Origin: Eustoma russellianum
Taxonomy: Eukaryota; Streptophyta; Magnoliopsida; Gentianales; Gentianaceae
Assembly: GCA_036186865.1 (NCBI GenBank)
Contig: AP025071.1
Location: 12,324,585-12,388,584, forward strand
DNA: 64,000 bases
Reading direction: 5' to 3'
Shown: piece by piece, positions 36,101 to 47,800 of the stretch
Numbering within the stretch: the first letter of the stretch is position 1
Layout: every line of letters starts with the position of its first letter
Position numbers and translations under genes: made by a program
The notes under the pieces: model-generated
Databases searched by the model: none
Seen by the model: only the letters and a program-made list of their open reading frames with translations
Told to the model about the DNA's origin: nothing

Positions 36101-36978
36101 TACTTGCTTCGTGACTAAGTTATGATTTTATTGCCTTAACGGCTATTGATTGAAGGGATGAGATGCTAGCCAAATGCTAGAGGTAATGTTACTTAGGTAA
36201 TAATCCTCCTATCTCTTGTTACCTAAGTTATAATTTCACTACTGTTGATACGTAAGCTATGATCTTATTCAAGACATTTAGGCCAAGTTGTTATGAATTG
36301 ATAACTCCTAGGTTATGATCTTTATTGGGTGATGACCTTTTCTATGTCATGATCTTCATTAAGTGATGATTCTTTCATAAGTGATGATCTCTGTTAAGTT
36401 TGAATCTCTGTTAAGCGATGACCTTGGATATACCTTGTGTTGACTTCTTACGGGTGTTTAATGGAAGGTCAGGTATGTTCTAAACCGAATTTTGGGGTTT
36501 GGTTCTTGTATGTACTTTCCATTTAATGCATGATTGTTTATGGTGTACTTACTGGTGACTTTGTCACTCACCCCCTATTTTTTTCCTCCCAGAGGCTGCA
36601 GGGAACAAGGTAGAATGGATTGAGGATGGACCTAGAGCCCCTACCCGTGAGTGCAGCGAAGGATAGGCAGATTAGGAGACGTGACTTGACGATTATGACT
36701 GATGACTGATTATGTAGTTGTGATGGGAAACATCTACTTTTTGAGAATTTCGATACTTTGATTTGGGTTGTAAAACAAAGAATGATCTAGTGGATGTTTT
36801 TAATTCAAAGTTTTAAATTCTGCCACGGTTTCGCATACTTATCTGCGTGTAAGCGCGAAAATCTATGCATTATACCATGGATCATGATACGTATGAGACG
36901 ACGCCTAGTACTCTCCTTAGTGAAGTACGGCGGGTGCACCGACTCCGGCAGGGCCGGGGTGCGGGGCGCCACAGGAAT

Positions 36979-38154
36979 CATCTAAACAAGATAAAGCTAT
37001 TGCTTTTAAATCAAATGAATATGTCTCTACTTCTTCCGATCACGTAGATGATAGTGATTCTGAATCGGATAACGATGACCGAATTCTATTGGCTAAAGGC
37101 TTAAGAAAATTTATGAGAAGGTCATTTAGAAACAAAAATAAGGATACTACAACTAAGAGAAATAAGAACAAGTCAAATGATAAAGATGTTAAATGTTATG
37201 AATGTGGCAAACTTGGACATTTATCATATGACTGCCCCAATAAAGAAAAGCAAACAAATAAATGCCCTGACAAGGAGCGGAACAAGAATAGACTCATTTC
37301 AGAACCCAAAAACCGAAGAAGAGAATGCACAAGTATGCTTTGTGTCCAAAACATCTAATGAGGTATCATCTGATTCTGATTCTGACTCTGAGCCTTCTTA
37401 TGATGATCTTTTTATTCAGTATTTAGAATTGCATGAATTCACTAATACTCTTGCTAAGGAAAAGAAGCGATTAATTGAAGATAAGAAACTGTTAGAATCT
37501 TCTAACGAGAATCTTGTCGCCCAATTAAACGATTCAAAGAAAGAATCATCATGCATCATCACTGCATTAAAGACAGAGATTTCATCATTAACCACTAAAA
37601 ATAACGAAATGAAATCCAAGATTTCAAATTTGAAATCAAGGAATATAGACCTAGAGAAAATGATGAAACAGTTTGATACAGGATCTAACATGCTGCATCG
37701 TATTATCTTATCACAAAAGCATGACAGTGACAAAACGGGTTTGTGATACGTTGATACTAATGAAGTATCCACCAAACCAACTAAGTTTGTTGTGTCTAAG
37801 AAAGTAGATACCTCAAAGCCTCAAGTGGCGTCTAAGATGACGCAAAAACCGCCTCTTCCCTCATCACGCCCCACTTCCTCTTCATATCATGTGAAATACA
37901 ATTTTGTACCATATAGGTATGAAAAGAAAAGAGTGATGCATACACGGCATTCATTTCATCCATGCACTACGCACACAAACACAAGGACATATCAAAAACG
38001 TCCTTCATACAATGAGTATAAAGGAGTTCTTGGGCAAAGGCCCAAAGTACATTCACCACATGTCTACTATATCGCACCTTCATTCTTGCCATTTGCTAGA
38101 CCGAGAAGGATCACCCAAGTATGGGTACCGAAAGGTACTTTTACCAAGAGGTGA
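36979..38154 (+). pseudogene. gag: A2 gag, 3' part: zinc knuckle and coiled coil, broken
   Basis: It continues A2 gag in frame after C. An acidic Ser/Asp stretch and a basic stretch lead to a CCHC zinc knuckle (CYECGKLGHLSYDC, about 37195-37236), which binds RNA. A deletion near 37318 shifts the frame; A3 retains about 50 more bases there. In the next frame a long heptad-rich region (about 37440-37700) is a likely coiled coil, a feature of Sirevirus gag. A TGA at 37744-37746 replaces a Gly codon. The tail (VPYRYEKK, then QVWVPKGTF) ends at TGA 38152-38154. Confidence 0.9.
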
Positions 38155-38209
38155 TTAACTAACTCGAAAGGACCCAAAGTTAAAAGGGTGCCTAAATCAT
38201 TTTTGCACA

Positions 38210-41200
38210 TTGCAGAGAGCCCACACATCGAAAGATACAACTATAAAGTGGTTCCTTGACAGTGGCTGCTCAAGGCACATGACGGGTGACCCGAGCTTGT
38301 TCACAAAATTAAAGAAGGTCACAAAAGGCGGATCCATGACCTTTGGAGACAACAACGAAGGCAAGATCATCGGAAAAGGTACGATAGGAAATCCAAGCAC
38401 TCTTCAAATCTCCAACGTCTATTTGGTAAGCAACTTATCTTATAATCTTCTTAGCATTTCTCAATTTATTGACAATGGCTTTGATGTGTGCTTCACTCAA
38501 CCTTACCGCAATATAATAAATAAAAATGGAGAAACCGTTTTAAAAGGAAAACGAGAAGGTAACATTTTTACGCTTTCTATGGATGATGTGGTAGACGCTA
38601 AAGTTAAGTGCTTTATGTCAAATGAACCCAATGTGAATTTATGGTATAGACGTTTAGGACACATTGGTATTTCCACACTAGAAAAACTCCAACGAAAGAA
38701 CTTAGTACGAGGATTGCCTACACTTGATTTAGACAACTTTCAGTTGTGTGAATCTTGCATAAAAGGCAAACAAACACGTGAGTCACTTAAGCTAAGAATG
38801 AAATAAGCACGGCTAGAGTCTTAGAACTACTACACATTGATTTGTTTGGTCCTAGTCACACTACAAGCCTTGGTGGGCGCCACTATGCATGCGTGATTGT
38901 TGATGATTTTTCTCGTTATACTTGGACTTTATTTCTTGCACATAAGGATGATAGTGCCATTGAAATTGCGAAATTAATTAAATAACTTGAAAATCAATAC
39001 GGTGTCAATGTGAAAAAGATAAGAAGTGATAGAGGCGGTGAATTTAAAAACAAAGATATGATTTTATTTTGCGAAGAAAAAGGAATCAAGCATGAGTTTT
39101 CGCCACCTAGAAATCCACAATTAAATGGAGTAGTAGAAAGAAAGAATCAAACATTACAAGAAGTCGCTAGGACTATGTTATGCGAAAATAAATTGCCTAG
39201 ATTTCTGTGGGCGGAAGCCGTAAATTATGCATGCTACATAGTAAATCGCCTATCTGTAAGAAAGAAAATAAACAAGAAGTCTTATGAGACATTGAATGAT
39301 CGCATGCCTAAGATTGACTATTTTCGTGTGTTTGGATGCAAATGTTTTGTTTTGAATACAAAAGATAATTTAGATAAATTTGAATCTAAATCAATTGAAT
39401 GCATCTTTGTTGGTTATTATATAAATTCAAAAGCATATAGATTTTATGATCCTCTCACTAGACAAATCATAGAATCTATTCATGTGAAGTTTAATGGATT
39501 CGGTGAGATTGATCAAGATAACGAATATGATGATGACTTTGAATTGAAACCCGTGTTGAATGAAGATGATGGTACATTTGATATGCATGACATGAATGAC
39601 ACACTAGAAATGCATGATCACTTAGAAATGCATGATAACATAGAAAACAGTCAACCAAGATGGCATAGAGATCACCCACATGATCTCATCATAGGCGACA
39701 TCACTCACGACATGCGACAACATAGAAGAATTACTTTGGATGAAATAAATCAATTTCATGCTATGATTTCTGAAATTGAACCCAAAAATGTGCATGATGC
39801 TTTGAGTGATTCTTCTTGGATTGATGCTATGCATGATGAGCTTAATCAATTCGTTAGAAATGATGTATGGGATTTAGTGCCACGACCACAAGATAAGACC
39901 ATAACAGGCACAAAGTGGGTGTTTAGGAATAAAATGAATGAAGAAGGAAAGGTCGTTAGAAATAAAGCTAGACTTGTAGCACAAGGCTATAATCAAGAAG
40001 AAGGAATTGACTACGATGAAACTTTTGCACCCGTAGCACGTTTACAAGCTATACGACTCTTACTTGCTATTGCTTGCATGAAAGATTTCAAATTGTATCA
40101 AATGGACGTAAAAAGTGCATTCCTAAACGGATTTATACAAGAAGAGGTATACGTGAAGCAACCACCCGGTTTTGAAGATTTGAAACATCCCGATCACGTA
40201 TACAAACTAAAGAAGGCACTATACGGACTAAAGCAAGCACCGAGAGCATGGTATGATCATTTTGCTACTTTCCTTATAGAAAATGATTTTAAACGAGGTA
40301 CTATAGAGAGTACACTATTTTTGAAATAAGATAAAACAGATTTACTTATTATTCAAATCTACGTTGATGACATTATTTTTGGTTCTACCTCACATAGACT
40401 TGTTGAAGATTTTGAAAAGTGCATGAAATCCGAATTTGAAATGTTTATGGTTGGTGAACTTAACTATTTTCTTGGCTTGCAGATTAAGCAAACGAGTAAA
40501 GGCATTCACATAAGTCAAGCTAAATACATAAATGACATGATTAAAAAGTTCAACTTTGAAAATTTAAAACCATCCCCCACCCCTGTGAATGTCACTACTA
40601 AGCTAGACAAAGATGAACATGGTAAAGATTTTGATAATGCCTTATATAGATCTATGATTGGTTCTTTGCTATATCTTACTGCTAGTAGGCCTGATATCAT
40701 GTTTAGTGTATGCATGTGTGCACGTTTTTAGAGTCAACCTAAGGTGTCTCACTATAATGCGGTAAAAAGAATATTCCGTTATATTAAGCACACGCCTCTT
40801 AGGGATTTGGTATGATAAAGATTCCGAATTTAACTTACATGCTTATACTGATGCAGATTACGGTGGCTGTAAAATAGATAGGAAGAGCACGAGTGGCACT
40901 TGCCAATTTATAGGAAACTCACTCATTTCATGATTTTCCAAAAAGCAAGCAAGCGTTGCTTTGTCCACTACTGAGGCTGAGTACATGGCACTTAGCCTTT
41001 GCTGCACACAGTTGTTGTGGATAAAACAACTTTTGGACTTTGGAATTACCGTAAATAGAATTCCTATATACTGTGATAGTATGAGTGTCATCAATCTGTC
41101 TAAGAACCCCGTGTTACACTCTAAGGCCAAGCATATAGAAGTACGCTATCACTTTCTTCATGATCACGTAAACAATGGTGATATCGTCATAGATCACGTA

Positions 41201-41305
41201 CGCACAGAAGCACAAGTAGCGGATATCTTTACAAAAGCCTTAAATCAAGCCACATATGAATCTCTTCGTTCTAAATTAGGCATGATTTCAGCTGATATGA
41301 TTTGA
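38210..41305 (+). pseudogene. pol: A2 pol: protease, integrase, RT, RNase H; broken
   Basis: The domain order protease-integrase-RT is that of Ty1/copia. Protease has WFLDSGCSRHMTGD near 38246. Integrase has the zinc region RRLGH ... CESCIKGK (38645-38770), then catalytic Asp in LLHIDLFG, Asp in RSDRGGEF and Glu in NGVVERKN. RT has DVKSAFLNG and YVDDIIFG near 40361-40384; RNase H has YTDADYGG, STTEAEYM and CDSMS. The frame differs from gag. Breaks: frameshift near 38790, TAA 38983, TAA 40327 (shared with A1), TAG 40729, 2-bp loss near 40796, TGA 40931. The stretch 39010-40326 is open. It ends at TGA 41303-41305. Confidence 0.94.
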
Positions 41306-41534
41306 TTTGACGTGATTTTCTTTCCTTATTTACAGGCATCTTTTGATTTACTTTTCAAAATAAATGGGGAGAGAAAGCATGATTTAAGGGGGAGAGAGAT
41401 ATTGATTGCATAAATCAAGGGGGAGCGGTTTGAAATTTAAAAATTCAAATTTCAAATTTATGCATGATTAAAGGGGGAGCAATAGGATTTAAATCATATG
41501 TAGGTTATTTTGAAAATCATCAAAAGGGGGAGAT
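41306..41534 (+). other. A2 3' region with five polypurine tracts
   Basis: Purine runs near 41364, 41386, 41417, 41471 and 41522 resemble one another (AAGGGGGAG core). The last abuts the 3' LTR and is the likely priming site. GCATGATT recurs before several runs. Confidence 0.8.
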
Positions 41535-41899
41535 TGTTGAGAAAAAGGGGTTTGAGTGATTTTAAAATGCATGATTTAAATAACGTGTTACAAAGAAAGT
41601 CATGACATATTTTATGACATAACACGTTGTTGCATGAAAGTTGCCTTATATAGTTCATATATAATGTTGCCGTACTAACGAGCCATGAAGCGTTAAAGCT
41701 TACATCAAATGGCAAACATTTGTTGTGCTTATACTATTTTCAGGTGCCACCATTAATGAACTAAACTAGTTCATTAAGTGAAGTACTTAGTTAATTGAAC
41801 TAAGTAGCTCATTAAAGGAAGCTACATTTGGAAAAGGCACCAAGGCAACAAGGCTAAGAAAGGAAAGTCTCCTCCTCCTCATTTATCACTCATATGTAC

Positions 41900-41935
<36 letters not shown>

Positions 41936-44600
41936 CATATATTTTCAGATTTTTTGAAAAAGGCACACACACATGTATTCCAACGTAGTATCGACGCGTT
42001 ATATGCTTTATGTACGTACGTTAATGTTACACCATCATACTTAACTCATATTTATGAGTATATTCAGGTCTTATATCATTTGATATAAGTCATGGTTATG
42101 ACAAATTAAATACGACACGTTAAAAGGTTCTAAACTGAAAATTGTTGTATCGGGCGAATACCGAAACTTCGCCAACGTGTCACGTACTTGCCATAAATAG
42201 ATGGCCAGCCCCTACACCTCAAAAATCATTATTAATTTCGTGGCTATGATGATATTTTCAGCCATAAAATCATTCCATGTTGGCACACACAAATCACCCC
42301 ACATTAAGGCCAAATTGTGGAGATTCCAATTTTAATTTTGTCACATGTTAATGGCGCCACTTTAGATCAGCTAAGTGCTGAGAATTAAAGTTTATATTAT
42401 ATATATTATGTGTAAAATAATGTATATAAAATGTGCAAAAAGTTGGAATTTAATTAGAGAAAAATCGGGTAATCGATAAACATCAAAAATTCGGTTTTCT
42501 ACGTACACAACACATGGAACATTTTTGGCACATCATACGACACGTATCTAGACAATTTTTACATATGTCATACATCTTAAAGTGTTCTAGAAAATTAAAT
42601 TAAGGGCTGATTGGAATATAACATGTGTGTATTATTAAATGTGCACTATTTTACAAAGTTAGTAAAAATAAAATTCAGCACATGCATATACATGTATACA
42701 CACCCCTACAGCTGAGATGGAGCATATGTGGAGTCTTGTTGGCATATTGATTGGTCAAGAATCAATCATACAATATTGGTGATTTAAAGAAGAAGCTACA
42801 AAAGGTAAGGTTTCAAACTTTATCTCATTTGAAACACATGCTGAAAATTTCAGCATGTGGAAGATATAGCTGGCCGATTTTTTTTGGAATAATAAGCATA
42901 TAATTGGTGTCTTGAATTATGTGGTTAATTGGAAGAAGAAATGGAAGTAATTTGAATAAGTTACAAAGCCATAAAGTGTGATATCTTGAATATCACACAT
43001 GCTGAAATTTTTCAGCATGTGTGGGAATGTATCTTGAACGTTTTTATGGCCTTATTATTGTCCAAATTTCATTTCCAAAATGATGAGGATATTTGCTACC
43101 AATTGATGATTTATTTTAAAAAGAAAAATCAAAGAAAATTGGAAATAATTTGAATTAAGGAGCCATGTATCACATGCTGAAATTTCAGCATGTTAACTAC
43201 TCTTAATGCCCGATTTTTTTCACCTTATGTGAAGAAATATTATCTTGCTTGATTTGGATGATAATCTTATGAGTTATGGCAACTAATTTATGTTGATTTT
43301 GGCACATGCTTTTAGTGAAATATTCAGATTTTCCAAGTCATCAAATGATGACAACATTCAACCAATTATGAAGTGCCAAGTAAGCAAAGGTTAAATGATC
43401 ATCCAATAAGAAGGTGCCAAGTAAGCAAGATCATGTCACAATGATGCCATACATTCTCCCAAGGACTTAGAAGACAATTTTCAAGAAAGGAAGGCACCTA
43501 TAGGGGGACGGCCATAATGCATAAAAGGAAAGGAGAAGAGCAAAAACAAAGACAAGAACAAGCATTGCAAATTCAAGTGAAAAAACTCCTAGCTCCTCTC
43601 ATCTTCTACACTCTCTTTCTTTCTTCTTCTTGAAAGCCTATTGTACTTATATTCTTATTCTTGAATAGGCTTGATATATACCACCACATACTCTATATCT
43701 TTGTAAAAGATTGATCAAGGTGTGATCAATCTTCAATCTTGCTAGGTGGTGGTGTTCGTGCTAATTGTATTCATTATACAAGGTTTGTAAGGGGTTGGAG
43801 TTGGTGTGTAACTCTATCAACCCTGTGGCAAGGTGTACTTGCATGTGTGACTAGTGTGAACCGAGGAAGGTGTTCCTCAAAGATTGGAGTAGGTTGTTTA
43901 TAACCGAACCAGTATAAAATTCTCAGTGTCATTTACTTTCAGCACTTATATTCTGTTTTTGCACTGTTTACTCTTTTTGTTAACGTTCGTAAAAATAGTA
44001 AATGATTTTCAAAAATTACGAAAATTTCCAGAAACATAGCCACACGTCTTAGGGTTAATTTGGCACAAGTTTTAACCCTTTTGGATAAGTATAAGTCACT
44101 CAAACATCTAAAGTTCTGAGACTAGTGCAGTCTGATTTTCAGGCTTACAAAGGTTCAGACTTTGAGCGTATTTGACTAACTTTCCAAAAGAAGTTTTCAA
44201 AACTGTTTCAACCCATTTAAATAAACATATAAGGGGTTAGTGGTTAAAATTTCAGAGCAATTGGAGTTAAATAAAAATAGGAATAAAATTTTCAAAACAG
44301 TCTACCGTTTCTGGCAGATTCGCGCAATTTGACCACCAACGATTTTTGAAAGGTTTAAAGGTTGAATTTAAATCTGAAATTTTTAGGAGACGCTCATAAC
44401 ATCTGAGGCTAAGTTCTCTCAAAATTTCAGAATTTTTGAAGACCTAAAACCTAGTTTGAAAACGTTTTAAATCTGGTCCTGGAAACAGAATCTGTTTTCA
44501 GAAGTTGAGTTGTTTGGTTTTAAACAAATTTTAAAAACCACACTTTCCGCACCAACTATTCAACCCCCCCTCCATCTAGTGGTGCCTTGCAGATCCTACA
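41535..44600 (+). repeat. A2 3' LTR (3066 bp)
   Basis: It runs from TGTTGAG to CCTACA and is followed at once by GAGAT, the right target copy. It has a longer TA microsatellite (about 41900-41930) than the 5' LTR and the same palindromes. Confidence 0.94.
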
Positions 44601-44605
44601 GAGAT

Positions 44606-44890
44606 GGTTGTGATCGATGGTCCTTTCTATGAAATTGTGATGGAAACAATTTACTTTTGGGAATTTCCGTACCTTTTGATTGGGTTGTAAAACTGATGGT
44701 GGTTTCATAGACGTTTTTAATTTAAAGTTTTTATTCTACCATGGTTTCTCTTACTTGTTGACGCGTAAGCATGAAAGTCCATGTATTTTATCATGGACTA
44801 CGACATGTTATGGATCGACGTCTGGTACTCTCCGTAGTGAAGTACGGCGGGTGCACCGTATCCGGCCTGGCCGGGGTGCGGGGCGCTACA
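44606..44890 (+). repeat. B 3' LTR, last piece
   Basis: It continues B's LTR after A2 and matches the ends of the C LTRs (TACTCTCC, AAGTACGGCGGGTGCACCG). It ends GGGCGCTACA. The three pieces of this LTR sum to about 4.0 kb. Confidence 0.92.
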
Positions 44891-44895
44891 ATATA

Positions 44896-47800
44896 AGTCA
44901 TGGTGATGACAAAATTATTACGACAGGTTACAAGGTTCTAAACCAAAAAATTGTCGTATCGGGTGACTACCGAAACTTTGGTAACGTGTCACGTACTTGC
45001 CATATATAGATGGCCAGCCCCTACTCTTCAAAAATGGCCACAAATATGGGGGGTTACATGGTATATTCATCCATAAAATCATTCCATGTTGGCACACACA
45101 AATCACCCCCAATTAAGGCCAAATTGTGGAGATTTCAAATTCAATATTTTTGTCACATGGGACGCCACTTTTAATCAGCCTTTAGAGCTGAATATTCATG
45201 TTATTCTACTTATAGTATGTGTGACATAATATATATAACATGTGCAAAAAGTTTGAATTTAATCGGAGAAAAATTGTGTAATCGACAAAAGTAGAAAATT
45301 AGGTTTTCTACGAGCACAACACATGAAACGTCTTTGGCTTAACATGTAACATGTATCTAGACACTTTTTACATATTCAATACATACTAAAGTGTTCTAGA
45401 AAATTCAAATTAAGGCTGATTGGAATATACCATATGTGTATAATTATTGTGCACTATTTTACAAAGTTTACAAAAATAAAATTCAGCACATGGTAGGGCC
45501 ATCACAAAGGCCTACTCAGCCTTGATGGAGCCTATGTGGAGCTTTGTTGGCATCTTGATTGGTGATGAATGGACTACACAAGGTTAGTGAAATAATGGAG
45601 GGAGCTACACAAGGTAATGTTTCAAACAATGTCACAAATATGACACATGCTGAAAATTTAGCATGTGTCAATTAATATGGCCGAAATTTTGTTCCTCAAT
45701 GGTGATAAATTTGCCTCATCATTTTCAAGGGATTGTTATAATACTAATATGGCAATAATATGAACATGTTGAGAATATTGCACATGCTGAAAATTTCAGC
45801 ATGTGAATCAATGTTATGGCCGAATTCCTGGCTTAATTGAGACCATTTTGGTTTGCCAATTATGTGGGAATAATTATGTGATATTTGGAAAGTTTTTTAT
45901 TAACAATTTGGCACGTGTTTTAAGTGTAATTCTCACATTTGTACAGTCATCAAGTGATGCACATATATTCCAACGTACTACCGACACGTTATATATATTA
46001 CGAACGTACGTTAATGTCAGACCACTATACTTACCTCATATTTATGATCATATTCAGGTCTTATATCATATGATATAAGTCATGGTGATAAAAAAATTTA
46101 TTACGACACGTTACAAGGTTCTAAACCAAAAGTTGTCGTATCAGGTGACTACCGAAACTTTGCTAACGTGTCACGTACTTGCCATATATAGATAGCCAGC
46201 CCCTACTCTTCAAAAATGGCCACAAATTTCGTGTCTGAAATGTTATATTCAGAGATAAAATCATTCCATGTTGGCACAAACAAATCACCCCCAATGAAGG
46301 CAAAATTGTGGAGATTTCAAATTCAATATTTTTGTCACATGGGGCACCACTTTTAATCAGCCTTTAGAGCTGAATATTAAAGTTATTCTATGTATATTAT
46401 GTGTGACATAATATATATAACATGTGCACAAAGTTTGAATTTAATCGGAGAAAAATTGCGTAATCGACAAAAGTCGAAAATTCAGTTTTCTACGAACACA
46501 ACACATGGAACGTTTTTGGCTTAACATGTAACATGTATCTAGACACTTTTTACATATTAAATACATAATAAAGTGTTCTAGAAAATTCAAATTAGGGCTG
46601 ATTGGAATATACCATATGTGTATAATTATTTTGCACTATTTTACACAGTTTACAAAAATGAAATTCAGCACATGGTATGGCCATCACACACGCCTACTCA
46701 GCCTTGATGGAGCTTATGTGAAGCTTAGTTGGCATCTTGATTGGTGATGAATAGACTACACAAGGTTGTGACATAATGGAGGGAGCTACACAAGGTAATG
46801 TTTCAAACTATGTCACAAATATAACACATGCTGAAAATTCAGCATGTGTCAATTAATATGGCAAAAATTTTGTTCCTTAATGGTGATAAATTTGCCTCTT
46901 CATTTTCTAGGGATTGATATAATACCAATATGGCAATAATACGAACATGTTGAGAATATTGCACATGCTGAAAATATCAGCATGTGAATCAATGTTATGG
47001 CCGAATTCTTGGCTTAATTGAGACCAATTTGTTTGCAAATTATGTGGGAATAATTATGTGATATTTGGAAAGTTTTTTATTAATAATTTGGCACATGTTT
47101 TAAGTGTAATTCTCAGATTTGTACAGTCATCAAGTGATGCACATATATTTCAACGTACTGCCGACACGTTATATATATTACGAACATACGTTAACGTTAG
47201 ACCACTATACTTACCTCATATTTATGACTATATTCAGATCCTATATCATATTATATAAGTCATGGTGATAAAAAAAATTATTACGACACGTTACAAGGTT
47301 CTAAATCAAAAGTTGTTGTATCAGGTGACTACTGAAACTTCGCTAACGTGTCACGTACTTGCCATATATAGATGGCAAACCCATACTCTTCAAAAATGGC
47401 CACAAATTTCATGTCTTAATTGGTATATTCAGCGATAAAATCATTCCATGTTGGCACACACAAATCACCCCCAATTAAGGCCAAATTGTGGAGATTTCAA
47501 ATTCAATATTTTTGCCACATGGGGCGCCCATTTTAATCATCCTTTAGAGCTGAATATTCAAGTTATTCTATGTGTATTATGTGTGACGTGATAGATATAA
47601 CATGTGCAAAAAGTTTGAATTTAACCAGAGAAAAATCGCGTAATCGACAAAAGTAGAAAATTCGGTTTTCTACGAACACAACACATGGAACGTTTTTGGC
47701 TTAACATGTAACATGTATCTAGACACTTTTTACATATTCAATACATAACAAAATGTTCTAGAAAATTCAAATTAGGGCTGATTCGAATATACCATATGTG

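Larger units (their letters stand above)
26554..36973 (+). mobile_element. C: non-autonomous gypsy derivative with 4.9-kb LTRs
   Basis: C has two LTRs of 4898 and 4919 bp around only 603 bp of internal DNA. The flanking copies are GAAAT (26549-26553) and GGAAT (36974-36978), a duplication with one change; removing C restores A2 gag in frame. The LTRs differ at 2 positions in the first 165 bp, so the insertion is the youngest here. A primer-binding site and a polypurine tract are present, so it had what is needed in cis for reverse transcription and must have used proteins of a related element. F is the same LTR family. Confidence 0.93.
32055..36973 (+). repeat. C 3' LTR (4919 bp)
   Basis: It runs from TGTTGTACCCCG to GGCGCCACA. 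It is nearly identical to the 5' copy and about 21 bp longer, mostly because it has one more 20-bp unit. The open frame at 33212-33436 depends on an A run that is one base shorter in the other LTR, so it is not a gene. Confidence 0.93.
22764..44600 (+). mobile_element. A2: full-length copia Sirevirus-like element, interrupted by C
   Basis: A2 has two complete LTRs (22764-25817 and 41535-44600), a primer-binding site, gag, pol and purine tracts. The flanking GAGAT copies (22759-22763 and 44601-44605) match exactly. Without C it is about 11.4 kb. It inserted into the 3' LTR of B. Gag is split by C, and gag and pol carry several stops and frameshifts. In a sample of about 245 bp the LTRs differ at about 6 positions. 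It is the best copy of this family in the window. Confidence 0.95.
10992..44890 (+). mobile_element. B: Tekay-like Ty3/gypsy element with nested insertions
   Basis: B starts at TGTTGTACCC (10992) and ends at GGGCGCTACA (44890). Flanking copies ATATA (10987-10991 and 44891-44895) match perfectly, so both ends belong to one insertion. Without the nested S and A2 it is about 10.6 kb: a truncated 5' LTR, part of pol, and a 3' LTR of about 4.0 kb in three pieces. Gag, protease and the start of reverse transcriptase are deleted together with about 400 bp of 5' LTR end and the primer-binding site. The chromodomain at the end of pol and the long LTRs fit the Tekay/Del lineage. Confidence 0.92.

Noticed and set aside
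45803..46078. Open frames of 66-94 codons, starting MNQCYG or truncated, in each tandem unit (also 47058, 48164, 49341)
   Set aside because: They recur because the DNA repeats; they start at a palindrome, cross the unit junction, vary in length and match no protein family I recognise.
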